This document shows, piece after piece, positions 19,675-28,156 of a DNA stretch of 64,000 nt; the stretch's first letter is position 1; every line of letters begins with the position of its first letter. The DNA is from an uncultured Muribaculaceae bacterium. Its GTDB lineage: Bacteria > Bacteroidota > Bacteroidia > Bacteroidales > Muribaculaceae. The notes under the pieces were generated by a model that was given only the letters and a program-made list of their open reading frames with translations, was not told where the DNA came from and did no database searches. The position numbers and the translations under genes are program-made. The stretch spans positions 30,161-94,160 of the forward strand of contig CAJURN010000003.1 of the NCBI GenBank assembly GCA_910589055.1, given 5' to 3'.

Positions 19675-19682
19675 TATCTTTG
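19675..19682 (+). promoter_or_regulatory. -7 promoter box of the PL8-like lyase gene
   Basis: TATCTTTG matches the Bacteroidetes -7 consensus exactly and ends five bases before the ATG at 19688. Transcription would start at or next to the start codon, suggesting a leaderless or near-leaderless mRNA. No TTGCATC operator is present upstream, where the GH5 terminator lies instead. Confidence 0.65.
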
Positions 19683-19687
19683 AATCC

Positions 19688-21730
19688 ATGAAGCGCATCA
19701 CAGTTTTTATTTTCATCCTGATGTCATGCTGCACTTTGATGAGTGCGGTCGGATATGATGATGTCAGGGATTTTGTACGCAAGGAATATGTTTCGGACGA
19801 GCCTCATCCCGACAGCGGAAAGTGGCGCAAGACACTCCGCAAGGATGGATCCTGGGCCGATATCGACTATACCGACCGCTCGCGTGCGAGCTGGCAGCTT
19901 GAGAAGCATCTCGACCGCCTGATAAGTATGTCGCTCGATTACAGCCGCACGGGCGACCGCGCCGGACTCGAGGCTGTGGAACGCGGACTTGCCATGTGGT
20001 TTCGCGGCGGGTTCCGAAACGACAACTGGTGGTATCAGAAAATCGGTATTCCGCGGCGTTTTCTCTCGCTGGCGTACATCCTCGACGACTCTCTCAGCCC
20101 TGAACTCAGGGATTCGGTGAGCGCTGTGCTTGATGTGATTGATTCCGAAGATTTTCCGGCACGTCCCGGTGGCGACCGTATCCAGGTAATCAGCAACCAT
20201 GCCAAGGTGCTGCTGTGGCGTCGCGATTATGCCGCCGTGGGAAATCTTTTCAAGAAAATCGAAGGCGAGGCCGCTTTCGCACCGTTGGAAGATGTGATGT
20301 ACGACGCCGGAGGAGGTCTCGGCGTGCGCAACGGATTCAAACCTGCCGGTCGTGGCGTGCAGGCCGACATGACTTTCCATCATCGCGGCGACCGTGTCAA
20401 CTCCACGATAACATACGGCCTTGAACTTCCCGAATTTTTCGTTTACTGGGCCGCCTTGCTTCAGCCTACGGATTGCCGGTTTTCCGACGCCCACGTCCGT
20501 TTTGTGATTGATTACTACCTTGACGCGGTGTGCCGCCATCTCGTCGCAGGAAAATATTACGAGCCATCTGCGCTCAACCGCGAGCTTGCCGTGCCCGTGG
20601 AGCATGTGATGGACTCCCACCTTGCCCGACGCCTTGCCGACATTTCCGGCGGCTACCGCACCGATGAGCTGCTGCGCTATGCCAAGGCTCAGGACGGTGG
20701 AGAGTTTGTCGCCGAGCCTGATTCGCGGTATTTCTATCAGTCGGACTACTTCGTGTTCAGCCGCCCTGAATTTCACACTGCGGTAAGGCTACATTCCAGG
20801 CGCAATGCCAACCAGGAAGCCGCGCACAACGGCGAGGGCTTGCGCAACCACTTCCGCGGCGACGGCGCCAACATGCTCTCTGTCACAGGCCGTGAATATT
20901 CCCTTGTGTGGCCTGCGTTTGATTTCCGCCGTATTCCCGGCGCAACGACACCTCTTGTCGCTTATGGAAATCCCTCGGATTGGGGTCCGGTGAATCTGCT
21001 CACGTCGCCAATCAGCTTTTCAGGAGCCGTGTGCGATTCGGTCTACGGGGCTGCCGCCATGGATTTCAGCACTGTCCGCAGCGACCTGCGGGCGCGCAAG
21101 GCCTGGTTTTTCTTCGATGATGGCTATCTATGTGCCGGATCGGGAATTTCATGCTCGCTTGGCGATACGGTCGTGACAACCATAGAGCAATGCCGACTGG
21201 ACGGTGATGTGACCCGTCATGGCGATGTGTTCCTGCACGCCGGCAACGCCTACCGTATTCTCGACGGTACGCCACAGGTTGCCACCGGGGTGCGTCGCGG
21301 AAGCTGGAGCAACTGCGTCAGCGGAGTGGCTTATGAGAACGACACTCTTTCTGTGCCGATGTTCACGCTTTCGCTCAATCATGGCGTGGCTCCCCAAAAT
21401 GCCACATATGCCTACGCCGTTCTTCCCGGCGGGGGTGCGGATGGCGGAATGTCGTTCCGCCTTGTGGCAAACAGCGGGCGTGTCCAGGCTGCGGAGTCCG
21501 CCGACGGCTCGCTTGTTTATGCCGTATTTTATGAGCCGGGCAGTGTGGAAACATCTGCCGGAACTCTCCAAACCGACTCCCCATGTATGATTATGGTTCG
21601 CGATGGACACGTTTATGTGGCCGACCCTGCACGAAATTTCCATAAAGTGAAAATATCCACTCCGTTTTTCTCGGGTGAAGTGGCGCTCCCCACTGCCGCG
21701 CATGCCGGAAGTAGCGTCAGAGTGTGCTGA
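19688..21730 (+). CDS. PL8-like polysaccharide lyase, probable xanthan lyase
   Basis: 680 residues with a signal peptide (MKRITVFIFILMSCCTLMSA). The N-terminal helical toroid has NWWYQKIGIPR and ISNHAK (Asn170), then DMTFHHRGDRVNSTITYG (His231/232, Tyr243), the Asn-His-Tyr set used by PL8 lyases for beta-elimination. The central beta part carries NGEGLRNHFRGDGANML and YSLVWPAFDFRRIPG, typical of PL8. Family substrates are xanthan, hyaluronan and chondroitin; the adjacent GH88, two alpha-mannosidase families and cellobiose phosphorylase favour xanthan. The His-to-Tyr spacing is about two residues longer than in classic members, and the related toroid family PL33 is the main alternative. The start gives the signal peptide; a longer frame upstream would run through the terminator. 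A 113-bp gap containing an operator separates it from GH88. Confidence 0.75.
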   Translation: MKRITVFIFILMSCCTLMSAVGYDDVRDFVRKEYVSDEPHPDSGKWRKTLRKDGSWADIDYTDRSRASWQLEKHLDRLISMSLDYSRTGDRAGLEAVERGLAMWFRGGFRNDNWWYQKIGIPRRFLSLAYILDDSLSPELRDSVSAVLDVIDSEDFPARPGGDRIQVISNHAKVLLWRRDYAAVGNLFKKIEGEAAFAPLEDVMYDAGGGLGVRNGFKPAGRGVQADMTFHHRGDRVNSTITYGLELPEFFVYWAALLQPTDCRFSDAHVRFVIDYYLDAVCRHLVAGKYYEPSALNRELAVPVEHVMDSHLARRLADISGGYRTDELLRYAKAQDGGEFVAEPDSRYFYQSDYFVFSRPEFHTAVRLHSRRNANQEAAHNGEGLRNHFRGDGANMLSVTGREYSLVWPAFDFRRIPGATTPLVAYGNPSDWGPVNLLTSPISFSGAVCDSVYGAAAMDFSTVRSDLRARKAWFFFDDGYLCAGSGISCSLGDTVVTTIEQCRLDGDVTRHGDVFLHAGNAYRILDGTPQVATGVRRGSWSNCVSGVAYENDTLSVPMFTLSLNHGVAPQNATYAYAVLPGGGADGGMSFRLVANSGRVQAAESADGSLVYAVFYEPGSVETSAGTLQTDSPCMIMVRDGHVYVADPARNFHKVKISTPFFSGEVALPTAAHAGSSVRVC

Positions 21731-21752
21731 CGGATAGTCTTTTACCGATTCA

Positions 21753-21807
21753 TTGCATCGGAATGATATATTTTTATATCCTGATAGAGGCTTTAAGACT
21801 AATTTAG
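21753..21807 (+). promoter_or_regulatory. Candidate HTCS operator and promoter of the GH88 operon
   Basis: TTGCATC (21753-21759) and TTATATC (21774-21780) are 21 bp apart; the second starts 26 bp before TAATTTAG (21800-21807), a one-mismatch -7 box. The GH88 start lies 36 bases later. The first half-site also sits in a small CCGAT/ATCGG inverted repeat (21747-21760). Confidence 0.5.
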
Positions 21808-21843
21808 CATCCGTAAAAAACTCGAAAAAACATAGTGTGAATT

Positions 21844-23082
21844 ATGAAAATCTATAGAGCTGTGAAGAGCTTTTCAATGGTGATACTCGCGGTCGCGATG
21901 GCGGCTGGAGCCACCGGCGCATCGGCCGGAAACCGGGTGCGATGGGCCGAAAAGCAGCTCGCGTATTGCGACAGGCAGATTGAGCGCACTCTCTCGGAAC
22001 TGCCCAACGACAGTGTGCTCCCCCGAAGCATCGACATCGACAAGACAAGTTGGAAGACCACCGACCATTTTGACTGGACGAGCGGTTTCTGGCCCGGTAT
22101 ATTATGGTACCGCTACGAAAACTCGGGCTGTCTCGCCCACGAGCTCCAGGCGCTCATGTACACCGAGCGTCAGTCGCCGCTTGTGTGTCCTGCCCATAAG
22201 CCCGACCACGACATAGGTTTCCAGATGCTTTGCAGCTACGGCCATGCCTACCGCAACACCGGTCGCCGCGAATATCTTGAAAAGATGCTCGACGGTGCCG
22301 ACAAACTGGCGGCACTGTACAATCCCAAGGTGGGTACCATCCTCTCCTGGCCGCATGCGGTGAAGGATGACGGGTGGCCCCATAATTCAATCATGGATAA
22401 CATGATGAATCTCGAACTGCTTTTCTTCGCCGCCAACAACGGCGGTCCGGCAGAATACCGCGACATGGCCGTGAGCCACGCCCGGCGCACGATGAACCAC
22501 CAGTTCCGCCCCGACTATACGAGCTACCACGTGGCGCTATACGACAGCATAAGCGGCGACTTCATCCGCGGATGCACCAACCAGGGGCTGAGCGACGACA
22601 GTTTTTGGTCGCGCGGCCATGCGTGGGGCATCTACGGCTTTACCATCGTTTACCGCGAGACGGGCGACAAGCAGTATCTCCGCTTTGTCGAAAAGATTAT
22701 CGACGCCTACGTAAGCCGTCTTCCCAAGGATTATGTGCCTTTCTGGGACTTCGACGATCCGGATATTCCGCGGGCCACACGCGACGCTTCGGCGGCTGCG
22801 ATTGTGTCGTCGGCGCTTCTTGAACTGTCTGTTCTCGAGGATGATAAGGCCAAGGCCAAGGAATATGTGACCCTGAGCGAGAAAATGCTCCGCAGCCTGT
22901 CGTCAAAGAATTATCAGAGCCGGAAGCAGAACAGCGCCTTCCTGTTGCACAGCACGGGAAACCTCCCCGCCGACTACGAGATTGACGCTTCAATCAACTA
23001 CGCCGACTATTACTATATCGAGGCTCTCACAAGATTCAGAAATCTATACAAGAACAAGGATAAATACCCCTGGCTACCATGA
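21844..23082 (+). CDS. GH88 unsaturated glucuronyl hydrolase
   Basis: 412 residues with signal peptide. Family GH88 motifs in order: DWTSGFWPGILWYRYE, DHDIGFQMLCSYGHAY (first catalytic-region Asp), NSIMDNMMNLELLFFA (second Asp), FWSRGHAWGIYGF and the C-terminal NYADYYYIEAL. Members hydrate and remove the 4,5-unsaturated uronic acid left by polysaccharide lyases, releasing it as a 5-keto acid. It therefore acts directly after the lyase encoded upstream, most likely in the periplasm. Its stop overlaps the start of the GH92-GH5 gene (ATGA), so the two are translationally coupled. Confidence 0.93.
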   Translation: MKIYRAVKSFSMVILAVAMAAGATGASAGNRVRWAEKQLAYCDRQIERTLSELPNDSVLPRSIDIDKTSWKTTDHFDWTSGFWPGILWYRYENSGCLAHELQALMYTERQSPLVCPAHKPDHDIGFQMLCSYGHAYRNTGRREYLEKMLDGADKLAALYNPKVGTILSWPHAVKDDGWPHNSIMDNMMNLELLFFAANNGGPAEYRDMAVSHARRTMNHQFRPDYTSYHVALYDSISGDFIRGCTNQGLSDDSFWSRGHAWGIYGFTIVYRETGDKQYLRFVEKIIDAYVSRLPKDYVPFWDFDDPDIPRATRDASAAAIVSSALLELSVLEDDKAKAKEYVTLSEKMLRSLSSKNYQSRKQNSAFLLHSTGNLPADYEIDASINYADYYYIEALTRFRNLYKNKDKYPWLP

Positions 23083-26000
23083 AATTCAAATCTCTGACAC
23101 TCGCTGCAGCCGCAGCCTTGCTCTCAACCTTCGCCGTTTCTTCCGCGCCATCAGCGGCCGGACATGCCGATGATGTGTGCATGTTTATGGGCGTGCGCGG
23201 CAACAGTAACTGCGTCATCGGGCCACAGTTGCCCCACGGGTCGGTGAATCCGGCTCCGCAGACTCCTGCCGGAGGACAGAACGGCTATGTCGAGAACGAT
23301 GTTATCCGTGGTTTCGGACAGTTGCATGTGTCGGGGATAGGATGGTCGCGCTACGGTCAGATTTTCCTTTCGCCACAGATTGGCTTCAACTCCCGCGAGA
23401 ACGGCCACGACTCGCCCAAATCCGAGGAGACGGCCACTCCGTACTATTACAAGGTGCGTCTCGACCGCTATGATATTGTCACCGAAATCGCTCCTGCGCA
23501 TCATTCGGTGGCCTACCGCCTGACTTATCCCGATAAGAAAAACAAGACTCTGCTGCTCGACATGCGGCATAACATTCCCCAGCACATCGTACCCATCGTG
23601 AAGGGTACTTTCAACGGCGGAAGTATCGAATATGATCCCGCCACCGGAGAAATCTCGGGTTGGGGCGAATATGCGGGCGGATTCGGCAGCGAGAATCCTT
23701 ACAAGGTATATTTCGCCATGCGTGCCGACGACCCTGAAGCCCTGGTGTCAATCACCGACAAGGGCACCAAGGAGCTTTATGCGCGCGTCAACTTTTCGCG
23801 CCCCGTTGTAAATCTCGGTGTGGGCATATCGTTGCGCAGCGTGGCTGAAGCCCGCAGGTATCTCGCCGACGAGCTTGCCGGAAAATCTTTCGAGAGCGTG
23901 CGCGATGCCGCCCGGGATGCCTGGAACACGGCCTTGGGTACTATCGAGATTGACCCCGGAGCAAGCGACAATGAGCGCAAGCTGTTCTACACGGCGCTGT
24001 ACCACTCGCTTGTGATGCCCCGCGACCGCAGCGGTGACAACCCTCACTGGGACAGTTCCCTGCCGCATATCGACGACCATTATTGCGTGTGGGACACGTG
24101 GCGCACCTGCTACCCGCTGCTCACGCTCATCAATGAAAGTTTCGTTGGCAAGACTGTCAACTCTTTCATCGACCGCCTTGAACACGACGGCAAGTGTACG
24201 CCCACCTTCACCGCCTCGATGGAATGGGATAACAAGCAGGGGGGCGACGATGTGGATAATATCATCGCCGACGCCATTATCAAGAATGTTGCCGGATTTG
24301 ACCGTGCGAAGGCCTACGGGGTGATGAAGCACAATGCCCTCAATGCCCGCTGTCCTCAATATCTCGACAAGGGCTATGTGGCCGGAGAAAATGAAATGAT
24401 GTCATGCTCCTACACGATGGAGTACGCCTATAACGACGACTGCTGCGCACGTATCGCCGCAATGTCGGGCGATACGGCTTTTGCCGATTCGATGGCCGAC
24501 AGGTCGCATAAGTGGACCGCGATTTTCAATCCGCATCTCGAAAGCCACGGTTTCCGCGGATTCGTGGCTCCGGTACGCCACGACGGCACACCCATCCGGA
24601 TTGATCCGGCGGAGGTGTACGGCTCATGGGTCGATTACTTCTACGAGGGCAATTCGTGGTGCTACACGCTTTTCGCTCCCGGCGACATCGAACGTCTTAT
24701 AAAGCTCTGCGGTGGCCGCAAGGCTTTGGCCGAGCGCCTGCAATACGGGTTCGATAACAAACTCATCGACCTTTCCAACGAGCCGGGTTTCCTCACGCCT
24801 TTCCTCTTCATGCACTGCAACCGCCCCGAACTTACGGCGGAGTATGTAGGCAGGCTGCGCGCCGATGCGTTCTCGCTTGAGAAAGGTTATCCCGACAATG
24901 AGGACAGCGGTGCCATGGGTTCGTGGTATGTTTTCACGTCGATGGGTCTCTTCCCCAACGCCGGTCAGGATTATTACTATCTTATCCCTCCGGCCTTCAG
25001 CAATGTGGAGCTTACAATGGAATCGGGCCGCAAGATCCGCGTCATCGCCAACAGGAAAAATCCCGAATCAGGCTACATAGCTTCAGTTACTCTGAACGGG
25101 CGACCTCTGACCCGCCTGTGGGTCAGCCACAGCGAGCTTGTCGACGGAGCCGAACTTGTGTTTGAACTCACCGACGACCCCGCGGAGTACGCTTTCCGCC
25201 CCTTTGAACAGAGCCGCCGCACATCCGAATCCTTCGGTGTGAATCTTGCCGGAGCTGAATTTTTCCACAAGAAAATGGATGGCGTTGGCCGCTTCAACAA
25301 GGATTACCACTATCCCACGGCGCGCGAGCTCGACTATTGGGCTTCCAAAGGCATGAATCTCATACGTCTGCCTTTCAAGTGGGACCGCATACAGCGCGAG
25401 GTCGAAGGTCCGCTCCTGGAGGAGGAAGTCGATTATATCCGCTACCTCCTTCGCGAGGCCGACAAGCGCGATATGGAAATACTTCTTGACATGCACAATT
25501 ACGGACGCCGCCGCTATGCAGGCGAAAACCGCATAATAGGCGACAGCCTGATGCCGAGCCATTTCGGCGAGGCTTGGGCACGCATCGCCCGTGCGCTCAA
25601 GGACGAGCCGGGACTGTATGGCTACGGCCTTTGCAACGAGCCCCACGACATGCTTCCGTCGTGTCCCTGGGTGGGAATTGCCCAGACGGCAATCGACTCA
25701 ATCCGCAGCGTCGACCGCCATACGGCCATCGTTGTGGCGGGCAATCACTGGAGCACGGCAATGGAATGGCCGAATATCAACGCCGGGTTGGAGAATCTCC
25801 ATGATCCTGCCGACAATCTGATTTATGAGGCTCACTGCTACTTCGATAACGACGGCTCGGGAATCTACCGCAAGGGCTACGATGAGGAAGGCGCATATCC
25901 TGAAATCGGAATTGACCGCGCGTGTCCGTTCGTGGAATGGCTCAAGCGCCACGGCAAGCGAGGCCTGCTCGGCGAGTACGGCGTCCCCGCCGATGATGAT

Positions 26001-26180
26001 CGTTGGCTTGAGTGTCTTGACCTATTCCTCGGCTATTTGGCCGAAAACGGCGTCACAGGAACTTACTGGGCTGCCGGAGCGCGCTGGAACAAATATATCC
26101 TTGGCGTACATCCTGAAGAGAACTACACAGTTGACCGCCCGCAGGTGAAATTGATGACTAAACACGGCAGAACACGATGA
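23079..26180 (+). CDS. Bifunctional GH92 alpha-mannosidase fused to GH5 glucanase
   Basis: 1033 residues with signal peptide (ending SSAPSAAG). Residues about 30-705 are GH92: GPQLPHGSVNPAPQTP, GFGQLHVSGIGWSRYG, YCVWDTWRTCYPLLTLI, YEGNSWCYTLFAPGD (Glu523, aligned with the family's acid) and GYPDNEDSGAMGSWYVF. GH92 are calcium-dependent exo-alpha-mannosidases. Residues about 712-1033 are a complete GH5 domain: SFGVNLAGAEFFHKKM, LDYWASKGMNLIRLPFKW, acid/base Glu854 (GYGLCNEPHDM) and nucleophile Glu966 (LLGEYGVP). The frame is continuous with no stop or shift at the junction. Such a pairing fits removal of side-chain mannose and cleavage of the glucan chain in one protein. No type IX-like tail, so periplasmic action is likely. 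Overlaps its neighbours by 4 bp on both sides. Confidence 0.88.
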   Translation: MKFKSLTLAAAAALLSTFAVSSAPSAAGHADDVCMFMGVRGNSNCVIGPQLPHGSVNPAPQTPAGGQNGYVENDVIRGFGQLHVSGIGWSRYGQIFLSPQIGFNSRENGHDSPKSEETATPYYYKVRLDRYDIVTEIAPAHHSVAYRLTYPDKKNKTLLLDMRHNIPQHIVPIVKGTFNGGSIEYDPATGEISGWGEYAGGFGSENPYKVYFAMRADDPEALVSITDKGTKELYARVNFSRPVVNLGVGISLRSVAEARRYLADELAGKSFESVRDAARDAWNTALGTIEIDPGASDNERKLFYTALYHSLVMPRDRSGDNPHWDSSLPHIDDHYCVWDTWRTCYPLLTLINESFVGKTVNSFIDRLEHDGKCTPTFTASMEWDNKQGGDDVDNIIADAIIKNVAGFDRAKAYGVMKHNALNARCPQYLDKGYVAGENEMMSCSYTMEYAYNDDCCARIAAMSGDTAFADSMADRSHKWTAIFNPHLESHGFRGFVAPVRHDGTPIRIDPAEVYGSWVDYFYEGNSWCYTLFAPGDIERLIKLCGGRKALAERLQYGFDNKLIDLSNEPGFLTPFLFMHCNRPELTAEYVGRLRADAFSLEKGYPDNEDSGAMGSWYVFTSMGLFPNAGQDYYYLIPPAFSNVELTMESGRKIRVIANRKNPESGYIASVTLNGRPLTRLWVSHSELVDGAELVFELTDDPAEYAFRPFEQSRRTSESFGVNLAGAEFFHKKMDGVGRFNKDYHYPTARELDYWASKGMNLIRLPFKWDRIQREVEGPLLEEEVDYIRYLLREADKRDMEILLDMHNYGRRRYAGENRIIGDSLMPSHFGEAWARIARALKDEPGLYGYGLCNEPHDMLPSCPWVGIAQTAIDSIRSVDRHTAIVVAGNHWSTAMEWPNINAGLENLHDPADNLIYEAHCYFDNDGSGIYRKGYDEEGAYPEIGIDRACPFVEWLKRHGKRGLLGEYGVPADDDRWLECLDLFLGYLAENGVTGTYWAAGARWNKYILGVHPEENYTVDRPQVKLMTKHGRTR

Positions 26181-28033
26181 AACGGATATTTGTGACGATA
26201 CTTCTGCTTGCAGGATTGCTATGTCCCGCAGGCATGCGCGGAGCCCACTATGATATTGTGATAGTCGGGGCGACTCCCGGCGGAATCATGACAGCCATAG
26301 AGGCCGCGCGCATGGGTCGCTCGTCGGTTGTGCTCGAGCGCAGTTTCCACATCGGCGGTCTGCCCGCCAATGGCTTGGGAGCCACCGATATTGCCACGCG
26401 CGGTGCCACAACCGGGCTTTTCTCGGAGTTCACTAATAATATCAAGGAATATTATACCCGCGAGTACGGCGCGGAATCGGCACAGGTGGCCGATTGCAGC
26501 GACGGTTTCCATTTCGAGCCTTCCGTGGCGGAAAAAGTCTTTGCCGACATGATTGCCGCCGAGGGCGACAGGATTACCGTCCTGACCGGACGGCAGTTCA
26601 ACTTCTCCACCGGCGACATCAGCATGGACGGCGGGCGTATCGCAGGCATACGCGTTGTAAAACGTATTACGGGCGACGACGAGACGTATACCGGACGGGT
26701 GTTTGTGGACGCTACTTATGAGGGCGACCTCGGTGCTGCCGCGCGCGTGCCTTTCCGAATCGGTCGAGAGGCCGCTTGGGAATTCAACGAGCCGGGTGCC
26801 GGAAAGACCTACGAATATTGGAAGAGCCTGCCTGCCGAGGGTTCCACCGGTGAGCCTGACAATGCCGTGCAGGCCTATAATTACCGTCTTTGTCTTACCC
26901 GCGACACCGCGCAGCTCGTGCCATTTCCCAAGCCGGAAACCTACAACCGCGAGGAATACCTGTCGCTCGCGGAGGACGTATGGAGCGGACGTCACACATG
27001 GAAGGCTTTCCGCGATGTCACTCCGGCGATGATGGAGGAAAACCGCCGCCATCTTCTCGCCGGCGGCGAGCGCACGATAATTCCCTGGGACAACTGGGGC
27101 ATCGAGAAGCTCGTTACAATCAATGTTGAACCAAACGGCAAGACTGACGCAAACAATCAACATGCCGCACTCATATCCACCGACCTTCCCGAAGAGAACT
27201 GGCCCTGGCCCACAAGCTCGTGGGAGTGGCGCGACCGCTTCGCCAAGCGTCTGCGCGACTATACGCTCGGTCTGTTCTGGTTTGCGCAGAATGATACCGC
27301 GCTTCCCGTGCAGTTCCGCCGCGAGATTGCCAAGTGGGGCCTTTCCGGCGGGGAATACGCCGACAACGGCAATTTCCCCCGTCAGGTGTATGTGCGCGAG
27401 GGGCGTCGCTTCGAGGGCATGTATTTCTTCACGGCCAAGGATGCTTTGCCTGTTGAGGAAGGTGGCCGGCCGCCGCTGCATGCCTCGAGCATCACGGCAA
27501 GCCATTACGCGCTCGATTCGCATGCCGCCCGCAAGCGCGAGGAAGGCCGGGTGCATCTCGACGGCTTTATCAGCTATCCCACCGCCGTCTACACCGTTCC
27601 TTACGGTGTGATTGTTCCGAAAGCGGTCGACAACCTTTTGCTTCCGGTTCCGGTGAGCGGCTCGCATATCGGTTTTTCCACCTTGCGCATGGAGCCCTGC
27701 TGGATGGCGCTCGGACAAGCTGCCGGAGTTGCCGCGGCTATGGCCTGTGAATCGGGTAGTGCGGTGTGCGACATCCCTGTGGAACGGATTCAGCAACGTC
27801 TTCTCGACGAAAACGCCACATTGATTTACTTCGAGGACGTGCGTCCCGACGATGCCGATTTCGCACTCTTCCAGAAGCTCGGACTTCAGGGAGTGCTGAG
27901 CGATTGGACTGTCCGCCCCGATGATGCTGTGACTGCCGATGAGCTGGCGCAGTGGAGCGCCCTGGCGCAGAGACCGATCAAGGCCCGCGCCGGAAAAACG
28001 CTCCGCCGCGACGTGCTACGCCAGTTGCAGTAA
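26177..28033 (+). CDS. Secreted FAD-dependent oxidoreductase (FAD_oxidored family)
   Basis: 618 residues with a signal peptide (MKRIFVTILLLAGLLCPAG). The dinucleotide-binding motif YDIVIVGATPGGIMTAIEAA and the following SSVVLERSFHIGGLPANGLG, plus GRVFVDATYEGDLGAAA and the C-terminal VSGSHIGFSTLRMEPCWM..GQAAGVAAA, match the FAD_oxidored family common in Bacteroidetes carbohydrate loci. The reaction and electron acceptor are unknown. It overlaps the GH92-GH5 stop by 4 bp and ends the GH88 operon, so it is expected to act on a product of the same pathway, for example a mannose- or uronate-derived sugar (inference only). Confidence 0.85.
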   Translation: MKRIFVTILLLAGLLCPAGMRGAHYDIVIVGATPGGIMTAIEAARMGRSSVVLERSFHIGGLPANGLGATDIATRGATTGLFSEFTNNIKEYYTREYGAESAQVADCSDGFHFEPSVAEKVFADMIAAEGDRITVLTGRQFNFSTGDISMDGGRIAGIRVVKRITGDDETYTGRVFVDATYEGDLGAAARVPFRIGREAAWEFNEPGAGKTYEYWKSLPAEGSTGEPDNAVQAYNYRLCLTRDTAQLVPFPKPETYNREEYLSLAEDVWSGRHTWKAFRDVTPAMMEENRRHLLAGGERTIIPWDNWGIEKLVTINVEPNGKTDANNQHAALISTDLPEENWPWPTSSWEWRDRFAKRLRDYTLGLFWFAQNDTALPVQFRREIAKWGLSGGEYADNGNFPRQVYVREGRRFEGMYFFTAKDALPVEEGGRPPLHASSITASHYALDSHAARKREEGRVHLDGFISYPTAVYTVPYGVIVPKAVDNLLLPVPVSGSHIGFSTLRMEPCWMALGQAAGVAAAMACESGSAVCDIPVERIQQRLLDENATLIYFEDVRPDDADFALFQKLGLQGVLSDWTVRPDDAVTADELAQWSALAQRPIKARAGKTLRRDVLRQLQ

Positions 28034-28070
28034 TGCAACAATCCTGTTTTTTCGCATAAATGCAACATTT

Positions 28071-28125
28071 TTGCATCCCTGGAAAGGGATGTTGCACCCC
28101 GCTCACACCTTTAACCCTACTTTTG
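28071..28125 (+). promoter_or_regulatory. Candidate HTCS operator and promoter of the 28.2-kb secreted protein gene
   Basis: TTGCATC (28071-28077) and TTGCACC (28092-28098) are 21 bp apart; the second starts 26 bp before a perfect -7 box TACTTTTG (28118-28125). The spacer contains a short inverted repeat (TCCCT-GGAA-AGGGA). The leader to the start codon is about 25 bases. Confidence 0.65.
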
Positions 28126-28156
28126 TCTCAGAATTATTAACCCAAAAATCTATAAT

